NCBI GenBank assembly: GCA_947089905.1
Contig: CAMUMG010000007.1
Span: 62,001-126,000, forward strand
DNA: 64,000 bases
Reading direction: 5' to 3'
From: an uncultured Lachnospiraceae bacterium
GTDB lineage: Bacteria > Bacillota > Clostridia > Lachnospirales > Lachnospiraceae
Below, piece by piece: positions 16,793 to 25,977 of the stretch. A program made the position numbers and the translations under genes. Below the pieces are notes generated by a model, which was given only the letters and a program-made list of their open reading frames with translations, ran no database searches and was not told where the DNA came from. The number at the start of each line of letters is the position of its first letter. Position 1 is the first letter of the stretch.

Positions 16793-18427
16793 TTATATAC
16801 TATCCTTCACTTCTGCGATAAAAGCTTCATAAGGTCTTAATATGCCTTCCTTTTGATCTTCGTAGTTGTGAATAAGATAGTTTGTAATATCCAGTTTTAA
16901 ATCTTTCATTGAAAACTTAATTTCTTTATCATGAAAATTTGCTATAACACAAATGGTTTGATTTCCAAGTTTTCTAAGATAAGCAAAAATATCAGGATGA
17001 TCTTTTAAAAGCAGTTCATAACGTCCCTCTGCAAAAATGGCTTCTTCTTTTCTAAGAGAAATCAATTTTTGATAGTAATAAAAAATGGAATCTTTCTTTT
17101 TTAGTGAACATTTTACATTGATCTGTTTATAGTTTGGATTTACTTTTATCCAAGGATCTGCTGTTGTAAATCCAGCATTTTTTGTATCATCCCACTGCAT
17201 CGGCGTTCTGGCATTATCTCTGCTTTTGACATAGATAGAATTCATAATGTCATTCTTTTCATAGCCTTTTGCCAATCTTTCCTGATACATATTGACTGTT
17301 TCAATATCACGATATTCTTCAATCGGAAACTGTACGTTTGTCATTCCAATTTCCTCTCCCTGATAAATATAAGGAGTTCCCTGCATACCATGTAAAATGG
17401 TTGCTAACATCTTTGCTGATTCATCATGGTATTTAGAATCATTCCCCCATCGAGAAACAATTCTTGGAAGATCGTGGTTATTCCAAAATAAACTATTCCA
17501 TCCGGTCTGATACAGTTGTGTCTGCCATTTTGATAAGATTTCTTTTAACTTTAAGAAATCTAATTCTTTCAAGTCCCACTTTTCTTTCCCCGGCTGCTGA
17601 TCTAAATTAATATGCTCGAACTGAAATACCATAGAAAACTCACTTTTATCAGGAGCACTATATAGTCTGGCACGCTCTGTATCTGCTCCCCATGCCTCTC
17701 CTACAGTAATTAGGTCTCCCTTTTGAAAAGTTTCCCTAGATAATTCTCTAATATATTCATGCAGTCTTGGTCCATTTATTGTAATTTTTTGATCAGGTTC
17801 TTTTGCAATCTGATCAATAACATCTAAACGAAATCCGCCAACTCCCTGTTTTATCCACCAAAGGATCATATCATAGATCTCTTTTCTTAACTTTGGATTT
17901 TCCCAATTTAAATCTGGCTGTTTTACAGAAAACTGATGAAAATAATATTGATTTAATTCTGGAACCCACTCCCAAGCAGAGCCGCCAAAACATGCCTTCA
18001 TATCATTTGGAGGTGCTTCTTTGCTTCCATCTCTCCAGACATAATAATCATGATAAGGGTTGTCCTTTCCTTTTTTTGCCTCCAAAAACCAAGGATGTTC
18101 GTCAGAAGAATGATTTAATACCAAGTCCATTATAATCTGGATTCCTCTTTTTTTAGCTTCCTTTATTAAATTTTGCATATCCTCTAGTGTTCCAAACATC
18201 GGATCGATATCCTGATAATCTGAAATATCATATCCATTGTCATCCTGTGGAGATTTACATACTGGAGAAAGCCAAATAGCATCAATTCCAAGTTCCTTTA
18301 AATAATCCAGTCTTTGAATAATTCCCTGCAAATCTCCAATTCCATCTCCATTGCTGTCTTGATAGCTTCTCGGATAAATCTGATATACTACTGCACGTTT
18401 CCACCAAGGTGATACTTTTTGTTCCAT
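16793..18427 (-). CDS. GH13 oligo-1,6-glucosidase / alpha-glucosidase
   Basis: 544-residue cytoplasmic TIM-barrel glycosidase that cleaves terminal alpha-glucosidic bonds of isomalto- or malto-oligosaccharides. Starts WWKRAVVYQIYPRSYQDSNG; conserved region I is MDLVLNH (100-106), nucleophile D202 in GGFRLDVID, acid/base E244 in VGEAWGAD, and D319 in NNHDLPR. The QPDLNWENP segment is typical of the oligo-1,6-glucosidase/dextran glucosidase subfamily. No signal peptide. Monocistronic behind its own promoter; no sugar transporter or regulator adjoins it. Confidence 0.93.
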   Translation of the reverse strand: MEQKVSPWWKRAVVYQIYPRSYQDSNGDGIGDLQGIIQRLDYLKELGIDAIWLSPVCKSPQDDNGYDISDYQDIDPMFGTLEDMQNLIKEAKKRGIQIIMDLVLNHSSDEHPWFLEAKKGKDNPYHDYYVWRDGSKEAPPNDMKACFGGSAWEWVPELNQYYFHQFSVKQPDLNWENPKLRKEIYDMILWWIKQGVGGFRLDVIDQIAKEPDQKITINGPRLHEYIRELSRETFQKGDLITVGEAWGADTERARLYSAPDKSEFSMVFQFEHINLDQQPGKEKWDLKELDFLKLKEILSKWQTQLYQTGWNSLFWNNHDLPRIVSRWGNDSKYHDESAKMLATILHGMQGTPYIYQGEEIGMTNVQFPIEEYRDIETVNMYQERLAKGYEKNDIMNSIYVKSRDNARTPMQWDDTKNAGFTTADPWIKVNPNYKQINVKCSLKKKDSIFYYYQKLISLRKEEAIFAEGRYELLLKDHPDIFAYLRKLGNQTICVIANFHDKEIKFSMKDLKLDITNYLIHNYEDQKEGILRPYEAFIAEVKDSI

Positions 18428-18480
18428 ATGCCCTTATTCCTTTCTCTATATAATCTTAAAAACCTTCCTATTTATTGCTA

Positions 18481-18510
18481 ATTATATAGTATACTTTTTT
18501 ATTGCGTCAA
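18481..18510 (-). promoter_or_regulatory. Sigma-A promoter of the GH13 gene
   Basis: Minus strand TTGACG (18510-18505), 18-base spacer, TATAAT (18486-18481), about 55 bases before the start codon. Divergent from the topoisomerase promoter. Confidence 0.65.
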
Positions 18511-18582
18511 GAATTTCTTTTCCTTTGGTATTGTTTTTACAAAAATATACAGCAAATAAGAACATTTGTACTCTTTTTTGGC

Positions 18583-18610
18583 TTGAAATATTTTTATCTT
18601 CTGTTATAAT
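18583..18610 (+). promoter_or_regulatory. Sigma-A promoter of the topoisomerase pair
   Basis: TTGAAA (18583-18588), 16-base spacer, TATAAT (18605-18610), followed by a leader of about 65 bases to the ATG at 18682. Confidence 0.6.
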
Positions 18611-18681
18611 AATTATATTTTCTATCGTAAATTAGATAATTTTCGAACGGTTGCCTTAAAAATGTGGCAGAAAGGAGTATC

Positions 18682-20613
18682 ATGGAACAATACAATGGAA
18701 GTCAGATTGTAGTCCTAGAAGGATTAGAAGCAGTGAGAAAGCGTCCGGGAATGTATATTGGAAGTACTGGTCAGAGGGGACTTCATCATTTGATATGGGA
18801 AATATTAGACAATGGTATCGATGAACATCTGGCAGGATTTTGTAATCAAATAGAAGTTACTTTATTAAAAGATGGTGGAATCATGATAAACGATCATGGT
18901 CGTGGTGTACCTGTTGATATTCACCCTACAAAACATATTCCAACAGCAAGAGTTGTCTATACAATCCTACATGCAGGAGGAAAATTTTCTAATTCTGCTT
19001 ACAAAGTTTCTGGAGGATTGCATGGAGTGGGTGCTTCCGTTGTCAATGCACTATCTTCAAAAATGATTGTAGAAATCCGTAGGGACAGAAAAATATATCG
19101 GGACGAATATGAAAATGGGGGACATCCAGCCGTAGAACTCGTAGATGGTCTACTTCCAATAGTAGGGAAATGCAATAAATCCGATACTGGAACTCGTATT
19201 ACTTTTTATCCTGATCCTACGATTTTTGAAACAGTGGAATTTAAGCCTGAAATTATACGAAAAAAACTAAAAGAAGTTGCTTTTTTAAATAAGGGATTAA
19301 AAATTCGATTTCAGGATCAAAATACAAAAGAAGATATCACCTATTATGAAGAGTATGGGATTAAAAGTTTTGTTTCTTATCTGACCAGAGATATGGACGT
19401 ACTACATAAAGAACCTGTTTATATCCAAGGTATAAGTGGTGCAATCGAAGTTGAAATTGCATTTCAGTATACCACTGGATTTACAGAACAGATCAATGCC
19501 TATTGTAATCGAATTAATGTGGTAGATGGAGGAACTCTTGTTACTGGATTTAAAACTGCCTTAACTCGTGTTATGAATCAGTATGCAAGGGAGCTTGGTA
19601 TCCTAAAAGAGAAGGATGAAAATTTTGACGGAAAGGATATTCGTAACGGGCTGTTTGTTATCATTTCTATTAAACATCCCGATCCACAGTTTGAAGGTCA
19701 GACCAAAACCAAGCTTGGAAATACGGATGCCAAAGGTGCCGTTGACGAAATTTTTTCCGCTCAGGCAATTCGCTATTTTGATAAAAATGTCGAATTGCTA
19801 AAAAAAATTTTAGAAAATTCTATGCGTTCTTATACTGCCAGAAAAGCAGGTGATAAGGCAAGAAATGCGGTGTTAAAACAGATTAATGATGTAGATACCA
19901 GAAGTAAATTAGCCTCCTGCTCCTCAAAACGCCCAGAAGAGTGTGAGGTTTATATTGTAGAGGGAGATTCCGCAGGTGGCACAGTAAAAACAGCAAGAAA
20001 TCGAAGAACTCAGGCAGTCCTTCCTCTACGCGGTAAAATTTTAAATGTTGAAAAAGCAACCCTAGAAAAAATTCTAGTAAATAATGAAATTAAAACCATG
20101 ATCGCCTCTTTTGGATGTGGCATTGGCGATGAATTTGATATCTCCAAACTTCGATATCATAAAATTATCATTTTAACAGATGCCGACGTAGACGGCGCAC
20201 ATATTAGTACTTTGCTTCTTACTTTCTTTTATCGCTTTATGCCAGAATTAATCTTAGAGGGAAAAGTTTATAGGGGGCTTCCTCCTCTTTACCGAGTAGA
20301 ATATGAAGTGACAGAACGGGGAAGAAAAAAGAAAAAATCAGAATACTTATTTAATGATTTTGAATTAGAAAAGTTTCGTAAATCCTCAGGACATAAAATA
20401 CTTACACTTCAGCGTTATAAAGGTCTTGGAGAGATGGACTCAGAACAACTTTGGGAAACAACCCTAAATCCTGAAACTAGGATTTTAGCACAGGTAAGTA
20501 TTTCTGATACCATAGAAGCAGATGAAATAACTACTCTTTTAATGAGCAATAACGTTCCGCCAAGACGAGAGTTTATTATGGAAGAAGCTCAACATGCAAA
20601 CTTAGATATATAA
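18682..20613 (+). CDS. parE: Type IIA topoisomerase ATPase subunit (ParE/GyrB-like)
   Basis: 643 residues from ATG 18682, which has AAAGGAG five bases upstream (the GTG at 18664 precedes this SD and is rejected). The GHKL ATPase domain shows [10 protein letters not shown] and [15 protein letters not shown]; the TOPRIM domain shows VEGDSAGG and DADVDGAHI, and [12 protein letters not shown] is conserved. Acts with the downstream subunit to pass one duplex through another. Pairing with a partner lacking a GyrA box argues for topoisomerase IV or a second gyrase-like enzyme rather than the housekeeping gyrase; symbol tentative. Confidence 0.88.
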   Translation: MEQYNGSQIVVLEGLEAVRKRPGMYIGSTGQRGLHHLIWEILDNGIDEHLAGFCNQIEVTLLKDGGIMINDHGRGVPVDIHPTKHIPTARVVYTILHAGGKFSNSAYKVSGGLHGVGASVVNALSSKMIVEIRRDRKIYRDEYENGGHPAVELVDGLLPIVGKCNKSDTGTRITFYPDPTIFETVEFKPEIIRKKLKEVAFLNKGLKIRFQDQNTKEDITYYEEYGIKSFVSYLTRDMDVLHKEPVYIQGISGAIEVEIAFQYTTGFTEQINAYCNRINVVDGGTLVTGFKTALTRVMNQYARELGILKEKDENFDGKDIRNGLFVIISIKHPDPQFEGQTKTKLGNTDAKGAVDEIFSAQAIRYFDKNVELLKKILENSMRSYTARKAGDKARNAVLKQINDVDTRSKLASCSSKRPEECEVYIVEGDSAGGTVKTARNRRTQAVLPLRGKILNVEKATLEKILVNNEIKTMIASFGCGIGDEFDISKLRYHKIIILTDADVDGAHISTLLLTFFYRFMPELILEGKVYRGLPPLYRVEYEVTERGRKKKKSEYLFNDFELEKFRKSSGHKILTLQRYKGLGEMDSEQLWETTLNPETRILAQVSISDTIEADEITTLLMSNNVPPRREFIMEEAQHANLDI

Positions 20614-20614
20614 T

Positions 20615-20678
20615 TTTTTTGTATCGTGCTGCGTACAGAAAATAATTATAATAAATAATGGTCAGCACAGAAATGAGG
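20615..20678 (+). promoter_or_regulatory. Structured intercistronic RNA element before the parC-like gene
   Basis: Between the two topoisomerase genes. A T-rich arm 20615-20624 pairs with 20633-20642 (ten pairs, two G-U), leaving an 8-base loop CGTGCTGC. GTGCTG in that loop (20626-20631) is complementary to CAGCAC (20663-20668), which directly precedes the SD decamer AGAAATGAGG (20669-20678). The geometry fits an H-type pseudoknot with one-base first loop and A-rich third loop. Same layout as in front of pncB and proS. Confidence 0.5.
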
Positions 20679-20683
20679 AAAAA

Positions 20684-22933
20684 ATGGATCATCAAACGGA
20701 TCATATTATCTCTTTAGACTTTTCAGAGGAAATGAGAAATTCCTTCCGTGATTATGCTGTCAGCGTTATCATTGCCCGTGCACTTCCAGATGTTAGAGAC
20801 GGCTTAAAACCTGTACAGCGTCGAATTTTATATGCGATGAGAGAACTTGGGCTCGATCCGAAAAAACCTCATCGAAAAAGTGCCCGTATTGTAGGAGATA
20901 CGATGGGTAAATACCATCCACATGGCGATAGTTCTATCTATGATGCTCTTGTACATATGACAAAAGATTATTCTTTACAACTGCCATTAATTGATGGACA
21001 TGGAAATTTTGGTTCTATCGACGGAGATGGAGCCGCTGCTATGCGATATACCGAAGCCCGTCTTTCCGAGGGTGGAATGGCACTCTTAGAACATCTTGAT
21101 GAGAACTTAGTAGATTTTGAGCCAAACTTTGACGACAGTGAACAAGAGCCTTCGGTTCTTCCCGCTATGCTTCCCAACCTTCTTATCAATGGAACAACCG
21201 GAATTGCAGTAGGAATGGCAACTAATATCCCACCCCATAATATCAATGAAGTAATTGATGGCTGTATTGCATATATTGATAATCCTTCTATCTCCTGTGA
21301 AGCATTAAGAAAATATATTCCCGGTCCAGATTTCCCAACAGGGGGTATTATCATAAATAGTAAAGAGCTCTCTTCTATCTATGAAACGGGAGAAGGTCGA
21401 ATTAAAGTTCGGGCAAAGACTGAGATTGAGGCAGGAGAATATGGTAAAAAAAATATCATTATCACAGAAATTCCTTATACCGTTGCAGGAAATAAATCAA
21501 AATTAGTAGAAAGTCTTTCAGCACTTATGAAAGATAAGGTATTTGATGAGATTGCAGATGTTCGTGATGAATCGTCTAAAGAGGGAATTCGTATTGTTAT
21601 TGAAGTCAAAAAAGATCGAGATATTAATAATTTACTCAATGGCCTATATAAAAAAACAGCTTTAGAAGATACTTATACAATCAATCTTTTAGCTGTTCGA
21701 AAAAAACAACCTTATCTATTTAGCTTAAAAAGTCTGGTTCAGGAATTTATTTCATTTCAACAAGAACTGTACACAAAAGAATATCAGCATTTTTTAGAAA
21801 AAGCAAATAAACGTTTGGAACTGGTGGATGGACTTATTCGTGCCACGGATATCATTGACCTGATAATTGAAATTTTACGTGGCAGTTCTTCTATCAAACA
21901 GGTAAAAGAATGTTTAACAAAAGGATGTACGAATGAAATTTCTTTTAAATCCAAACAGTCTGAAAAAATCGCCAAAACTTTAAACTTCACAGAACGTCAA
22001 GCAGATGCCATTTTAACCATGCAGCTAAGTAAATTAATCGGTTTAGAAGTTTTAAAACTGAAAGAAGAACAGCAGACACTTTTAAATACTATACAAAACT
22101 ATCGGAAAATTTTAGGAGATTCCAAAGAACTTTTTAAAATCATAAAAAGTTCTTTAAGAAGTTACAAAAAACGGTTCGGACATATCAGAAAAACACAATT
22201 AGCAGATTTAGAAACAGCGGATTATATAGAAGAATTTAAAATTGAAGATATTTATGTATTGATTGATAAATTCGGTTATACAAAAGCCTTAGATGCCGCT
22301 GCATATTCTAGGACAGCAAAAGAAAATCTTCAGGAATATGTACAGACAATTCGAATGAAAAATACCGATAAACTCTGTCTTTTTACCGAAGAAGGAATGA
22401 TGTATCAAATCAAAGCTTCTACTATTCCAAGATGTCGTCTAAAAGAAAAGGGCACATTAATCCATAACCTATGTAAAATCGGACAAGAAACCATACTTCT
22501 TTATACTTGTTTTGAAGAACTCTTTGAATCTTCGCTTTTATTCCATACTAAAAATGGATTTATGAAACGGGTTTCTGGAATCGAGTTCGAAACTAGCCGT
22601 TCCGTCATAAACTCTACAAAACTGGATTCTGGCGACAAACTTGTCAGTATCATTATGTTGTCTGCTAAAGAAATTTTAGAACAGGAACAAAAGGTAATCC
22701 TTTTAACGAAAAAGGGACTTTCTCTAGGCTTTACTCTTTCAGAAGTAGTGGAATTAAAAAAGACAAGCAGAGGTGTAAAAGCAATCACTTTAGTAGAAGG
22801 AGATGAAGTCGTCTTTACTAAGGTCCTTCCTTCCTTCGAAGAATCCTTTGAATATAATGGAAAACATTTGTCTTCTAAAAAAATTCGCATGAGAAAAAGA
22901 GGAGTAGAAGGTCAAAAGGTTACTCTTACCTAA
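20684..22933 (+). CDS. parC: Type IIA topoisomerase DNA-cleaving subunit (ParC/GyrA-like)
   Basis: 749 residues. Catalytic Arg121-Tyr122 in [12 protein letters not shown]; the quinolone-determining loop [16 protein letters not shown] carries Ser83 and Asp87 in E. coli GyrA numbering, the susceptible-type residues. The C-terminal beta-pinwheel (about 500-740) is degenerate and shows no QRRGGKG GyrA box, which supports a topoisomerase-IV-type, non-supercoiling role. SD is AGAAATGAGG; an ATG inside it is out of frame, so the start at 20684 is firm. Ends in a bidirectional terminator. Confidence 0.9.
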   Translation: MDHQTDHIISLDFSEEMRNSFRDYAVSVIIARALPDVRDGLKPVQRRILYAMRELGLDPKKPHRKSARIVGDTMGKYHPHGDSSIYDALVHMTKDYSLQLPLIDGHGNFGSIDGDGAAAMRYTEARLSEGGMALLEHLDENLVDFEPNFDDSEQEPSVLPAMLPNLLINGTTGIAVGMATNIPPHNINEVIDGCIAYIDNPSISCEALRKYIPGPDFPTGGIIINSKELSSIYETGEGRIKVRAKTEIEAGEYGKKNIIITEIPYTVAGNKSKLVESLSALMKDKVFDEIADVRDESSKEGIRIVIEVKKDRDINNLLNGLYKKTALEDTYTINLLAVRKKQPYLFSLKSLVQEFISFQQELYTKEYQHFLEKANKRLELVDGLIRATDIIDLIIEILRGSSSIKQVKECLTKGCTNEISFKSKQSEKIAKTLNFTERQADAILTMQLSKLIGLEVLKLKEEQQTLLNTIQNYRKILGDSKELFKIIKSSLRSYKKRFGHIRKTQLADLETADYIEEFKIEDIYVLIDKFGYTKALDAAAYSRTAKENLQEYVQTIRMKNTDKLCLFTEEGMMYQIKASTIPRCRLKEKGTLIHNLCKIGQETILLYTCFEELFESSLLFHTKNGFMKRVSGIEFETSRSVINSTKLDSGDKLVSIIMLSAKEILEQEQKVILLTKKGLSLGFTLSEVVELKKTSRGVKAITLVEGDEVVFTKVLPSFEESFEYNGKHLSSKKIRMRKRGVEGQKVTLT

Positions 22934-22940
22934 ATAACAA

Positions 22941-22983
22941 TGCCACAGAATTTATTTAAGATAGACTTCTAAATTCTGTGGCA
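22941..22983. terminator. Bidirectional terminator, parC-like / PocR gene
   Basis: Stem TGCCACAGAATTT (22941-22953) with AAATTCTGTGGCA (22971-22983), flanked by short A and T runs; lies between convergent genes. Confidence 0.8.
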
Positions 22984-22993
22984 CTTTTGAAAA

Positions 22994-23770
22994 TCATCGG
23001 TTCATCTTCTGAATAGAACTTTGAATTTGCTCTGCCGCATGTGTAATTTCCTGATAAATTACTTCGGATTTTTTTGAAAGTTCTCCCATCTGTTTTGCTA
23101 CAACTGCAAATCCAACTCCCGCTTCTCCTGCTCTAGCTGCCTCAATAGAGGCATTTAATGCCAAAATATTTTGACGGAATGCAATTTTTTCTAGTTCCTT
23201 TGTCTTTTGATTAATTTCTCTGACCGTTTCTGTTGTTTTTCCAATCTCCTGATTAAAAGTACTCATATGTGTAGTATCTGTACTTCGTATGTATTCAAGA
23301 TTTACCATCTGATTCACAACTTCTTCCAATAACTGGGCAGCAGCTTTGATTTGAGATTCTTTACATATTGGAACCTTTCTCAACGCGTCAATATACCTTT
23401 TAGGATCAATCCCTAGTTCTTTTGCAAGTTCTATAAATTTTTCTTCATCTGGTTCTTGTGTAAAAACTTGTCCTCCAATTATTGCTCCAAGCTTTTCTCC
23501 CTTTACAACAATATCACAGGAAAATTCCATCAATCCTGCATGACATTCATAAACTCCCTTACCTTCCTTATCACATTTGGTACAACGACGTAATCCCTCT
23601 TTTGACTCTCTAGTATATGTCATACAAAATTCTGTAAAGTTACTTCCTTTTGTAACATATCTCCCCTGCATGTCTATAATAATTGCTGCAAATCCTGTTG
23701 CACTTGAAAAAGTATCCTGAAGTTTTTGTAATTTCTTTACATCCATAAAATCCTGTAATCGCATCCCCAT
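22994..23770 (-). CDS. Soluble PocR-domain chemoreceptor-like signalling protein
   Basis: 259 residues from ATG 23770 (AAGG five bases upstream). Residues 1-150 are a PocR ligand-binding domain with its cysteine cluster ([12 protein letters not shown], then YECHAG). Residues 170-259 contain the methyl-accepting hairpin tip ([20 protein letters not shown]) that contacts CheA/CheW, but the coiled-coil ends soon after, at [10 protein letters not shown]. There is no transmembrane helix or HAMP. PocR domains bind small hydrocarbon-derived ligands in characterised regulators; the ligand here is unknown. Probably an input to flagellar chemotaxis. Not next to che genes. Confidence 0.85.
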   Translation of the reverse strand: MGMRLQDFMDVKKLQKLQDTFSSATGFAAIIIDMQGRYVTKGSNFTEFCMTYTRESKEGLRRCTKCDKEGKGVYECHAGLMEFSCDIVVKGEKLGAIIGGQVFTQEPDEEKFIELAKELGIDPKRYIDALRKVPICKESQIKAAAQLLEEVVNQMVNLEYIRSTDTTHMSTFNQEIGKTTETVREINQKTKELEKIAFRQNILALNASIEAARAGEAGVGFAVVAKQMGELSKKSEVIYQEITHAAEQIQSSIQKMNR

Positions 23771-23835
23771 ACCTGCCTTTCCAAAGTATAACTTCTGTTT
23801 TTTAAGTATACCATAATAAAACACTAATATCAATT

Positions 23836-23876
23836 AAAAAAGAAAGGCATTTTCAATTCCTTTGCCTTTCTTTTTT
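23836..23876. terminator. Bidirectional-type terminator upstream of the PocR gene
   Basis: Stem AAAAAAGAAAGGCA (23836-23849) with TGCCTTTCTTTTTT (23863-23876), T-rich on both strands. On the minus strand it insulates the PocR gene from the methyltransferase. Confidence 0.8.
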
Positions 23877-23913
23877 ATTATTATATTTATTTTCTATTTG
23901 TTAAAATCAAATG

Positions 23914-23945
23914 ACAGACTGTATTGCCGCAGTATCACAGTCTGT
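23914..23945 (-). terminator. Hairpin after the methyltransferase gene
   Basis: Stem ACAGACTGT / ACAGTCTGT with a loop containing ACTGCGGCA on the minus strand, followed by CATTTGATTTT. Lies 28 bases past the stop codon. The loop is complementary to the leader of the same gene (see findings). Confidence 0.6.
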
Positions 23946-23973
23946 ACCTACTATTTTGTTCTTTTTCTTAAAG

Positions 23974-24627
23974 CTATTTTCTACATAAACAGTGCAAAAT
24001 GACACCATCTTTTGGCTGATCTACTTCTCCACGCTCACAATTAATTACCTTATATCCTGCTTCTTTTGCAAGAAGAACCATTTCATCTTGTAGAAAAGTT
24101 TCCCAGTAAATTGGTTGATTTTCAAATGGGTAAAATCTTCTTCCTTTAACACATTCTCTATGTTCTTTTATTAAGTATTCATAGTCATGTCCAGAGAAAC
24201 TTAATAACCCTCCGTCCCTTAATACTCTGCGACATTCCTTTAAAAAATTATCTTTATAATCTTCACCATACATCAGTCCCAAAGTCTGTGACCAAATAAT
24301 AATTACACTAAACGAACTATCTTCAAAGGGAAGACTTTTTCCATCATACCATATAAATGGAATATCATACTCATACTGGAGAGCCAACTGTTTTACTTTA
24401 CGGATAACAGGTGCTGAACTGTCAATACCTGTAACCGCAAAACCTTTTCTATCTAAAGCAAAGGCTTCTCTTGCCAGACCACAGCCAATATCAAGAATCT
24501 TTGCACCAAATGGAAAATATCGAAGAATTGCTTCTTCCCAAGACTTCAATTTCCCCTTTTCCCACTGCTCCATCTCTGAAACATTTTTTTCATCATTAAA
24601 CCATTCTGTAACTATACTTTGATTCAT
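23974..24627 (-). CDS. Class I SAM-dependent methyltransferase
   Basis: 217 residues from ATG 24627 with GGGGG four bases upstream. The Rossmann-type motif I is ILDIGCGLAREAFALDRKGF and the acidic motif II is VTGIDSS; the rest matches Methyltransf_11/25 type enzymes. The substrate cannot be told; the closest annotated relatives are usually just class I methyltransferases. Own promoter at 24746-24774 and flanked by terminators, so it is a one-gene unit. Confidence 0.85.
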   Translation of the reverse strand: MNQSIVTEWFNDEKNVSEMEQWEKGKLKSWEEAILRYFPFGAKILDIGCGLAREAFALDRKGFAVTGIDSSAPVIRKVKQLALQYEYDIPFIWYDGKSLPFEDSSFSVIIIWSQTLGLMYGEDYKDNFLKECRRVLRDGGLLSFSGHDYEYLIKEHRECVKGRRFYPFENQPIYWETFLQDEMVLLAKEAGYKVINCERGEVDQPKDGVILHCLCRK

Positions 24628-24745
24628 AGTGCCCCCATTTTCAACTTTTAATTTAACTGTTCCATTTAACAAACAACAAAATTATATTTGTACATAGCAC
24701 TGCGGCAGCCTGTACTTGAATGATTCTGCTTTGTCCTACAGTCTT

Positions 24746-24774
24746 ATTATAAATGAAAGCATCAAAAATAACAA
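24746..24774 (-). promoter_or_regulatory. Sigma-A promoter of the methyltransferase gene
   Basis: Minus strand TTGTTA (24774-24769), 17-base spacer, TATAAT (24751-24746). The leader is about 110 bases and holds a small hairpin with GTACA/TGTAC arms. Confidence 0.65.
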
Positions 24775-24793
24775 CTAAAATCCGTATGGAAAG

Positions 24794-25858
24794 TTATACT
24801 TGATCAGAAATTTCTATATATTTACTTTTATTTATAACCTTATCTTTTGTTTCTTCTTGTTTTGGAAATTCTTCAATATTTCTAATACTAATACAATATG
24901 TCTGGCTTATACGTTCATAAAATAATTTGTTTTTATTTCCAGATACCAAGTCAAATCCTGCCACTATCATAAATATAATTGGGAAAAAACGTAGTCCCAA
25001 AATAGGAATCCCCTCTCGTAAAAGACATTGTAACAGAGAAAGTTTTTTTCCCCTTACACTGACTATCCTAACCTTTAACAACCATTTTCCAAAAGTAACT
25101 CCTCTTAATAAGTAAAGTTGTATCACTGCAACTATGACTGCAACTATAACGTTTTCTATAAAAGAAATTCCTAAAAAAATTCCTCCATCCATAAGTAACG
25201 CTATCCATCTGCGCCCAAAAGATACTACACGCCCTCTTTCATAAGCTATTCTATCAATTTCTTCTCGTTTTGGAAGCAATTTTTTTGCTAAGGATCCAAA
25301 TGGATATCCAATTATTGCACCTGATACATTCAAAAACAAATCATCTACATCAAACAGTCGATAAGCCCTTGGATAAATTCCATATAATCCCGATAACTGT
25401 GTCAGTTCAAAAAATAGGCTTAAACAAAAACTAAATCCTAAAACTTTTCGGAAACTATATTGAAAATAATAATTTAAATAAATACCAAAAGGTATAAATA
25501 AAACGATATTAAATACTACTTGTAAAAAACAATTCTGCTTTAATGCTTGCAAATAGGTAGAAGAATTACCTAACTGAAATGTTGTTTCTCTAAGAAAATC
25601 CCTTACAAATTGAAACGGTTTTAACTGCATTGTTGGTGTCGTCATCTGACTGACTTCTTTTATAGATGGAAGTGGCAAAATAACCAAAAAATACATACAT
25701 AATAAATATAAAATAAAGGAATATAAAATTACTGTCCGTAAAAAAGAAATAGAACCGTATTTATGATATTGTTGAATCATATAGGGTAATGTAAAAAATG
25801 CCGCGATAATAGGAAAAATTAAAAATGCTGTTTTAATTGGAATAAGATAAGCCTCCAT
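24794..25858 (-). CDS. VanZ-like / RDD fusion membrane protein
   Basis: 354 residues from ATG 25858 (GGAG five bases upstream). The N-terminal half is a VanZ-like domain of about five membrane segments (LCMYFLVILPLPSI, FNIVLFIPFGIYLNYYF, FSFCLSLFFELTQL); the C-terminal third is an RDD domain (RRWIALLMDGGIFLGISFI, LRGVTFGKWLLKVRIV). VanZ itself gives low-level teicoplanin resistance, but most relatives are of unknown function. The upstream gap has a 20-base-spaced direct repeat and a 10-bp hairpin at the SD, hinting at regulation. Confidence 0.86.
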   Translation of the reverse strand: MEAYLIPIKTAFLIFPIIAAFFTLPYMIQQYHKYGSISFLRTVILYSFILYLLCMYFLVILPLPSIKEVSQMTTPTMQLKPFQFVRDFLRETTFQLGNSSTYLQALKQNCFLQVVFNIVLFIPFGIYLNYYFQYSFRKVLGFSFCLSLFFELTQLSGLYGIYPRAYRLFDVDDLFLNVSGAIIGYPFGSLAKKLLPKREEIDRIAYERGRVVSFGRRWIALLMDGGIFLGISFIENVIVAVIVAVIQLYLLRGVTFGKWLLKVRIVSVRGKKLSLLQCLLREGIPILGLRFFPIIFMIVAGFDLVSGNKNKLFYERISQTYCISIRNIEEFPKQEETKDKVINKSKYIEISDQV

Positions 25859-25871
25859 AAACACTCCACCT

Positions 25872-25955
25872 TTCTTTGTTATCTCTATCTTAACAAAGAA
25901 AAAGAAGTTCTACCATCGAACAGGCTTACATTTTTCTTATTAAACTTACATTTTT
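25872..25955 (-). promoter_or_regulatory. Putative operator repeats and SD-proximal hairpin before the VanZ-RDD gene
   Basis: Two copies of CTTACATTTTT (25925-25935 and 25945-25955, plus strand) with 20-base periodicity, as for a dimeric DNA-binding regulator on one helix face. Closer to the gene, TTCTTTGTTA (25872-25881) and TAACAAAGAA (25891-25900) form a perfect 10-bp hairpin just before the SD. Confidence 0.5.
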
Positions 25956-25977
25956 GTAAGAATTTTAACCTCTTCTA

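Noticed and set aside
24794-25858. Vancomycin or teicoplanin resistance gene
   Set aside because: Only a VanZ-like fold is seen, fused to RDD, with no van operon; resistance cannot be inferred.
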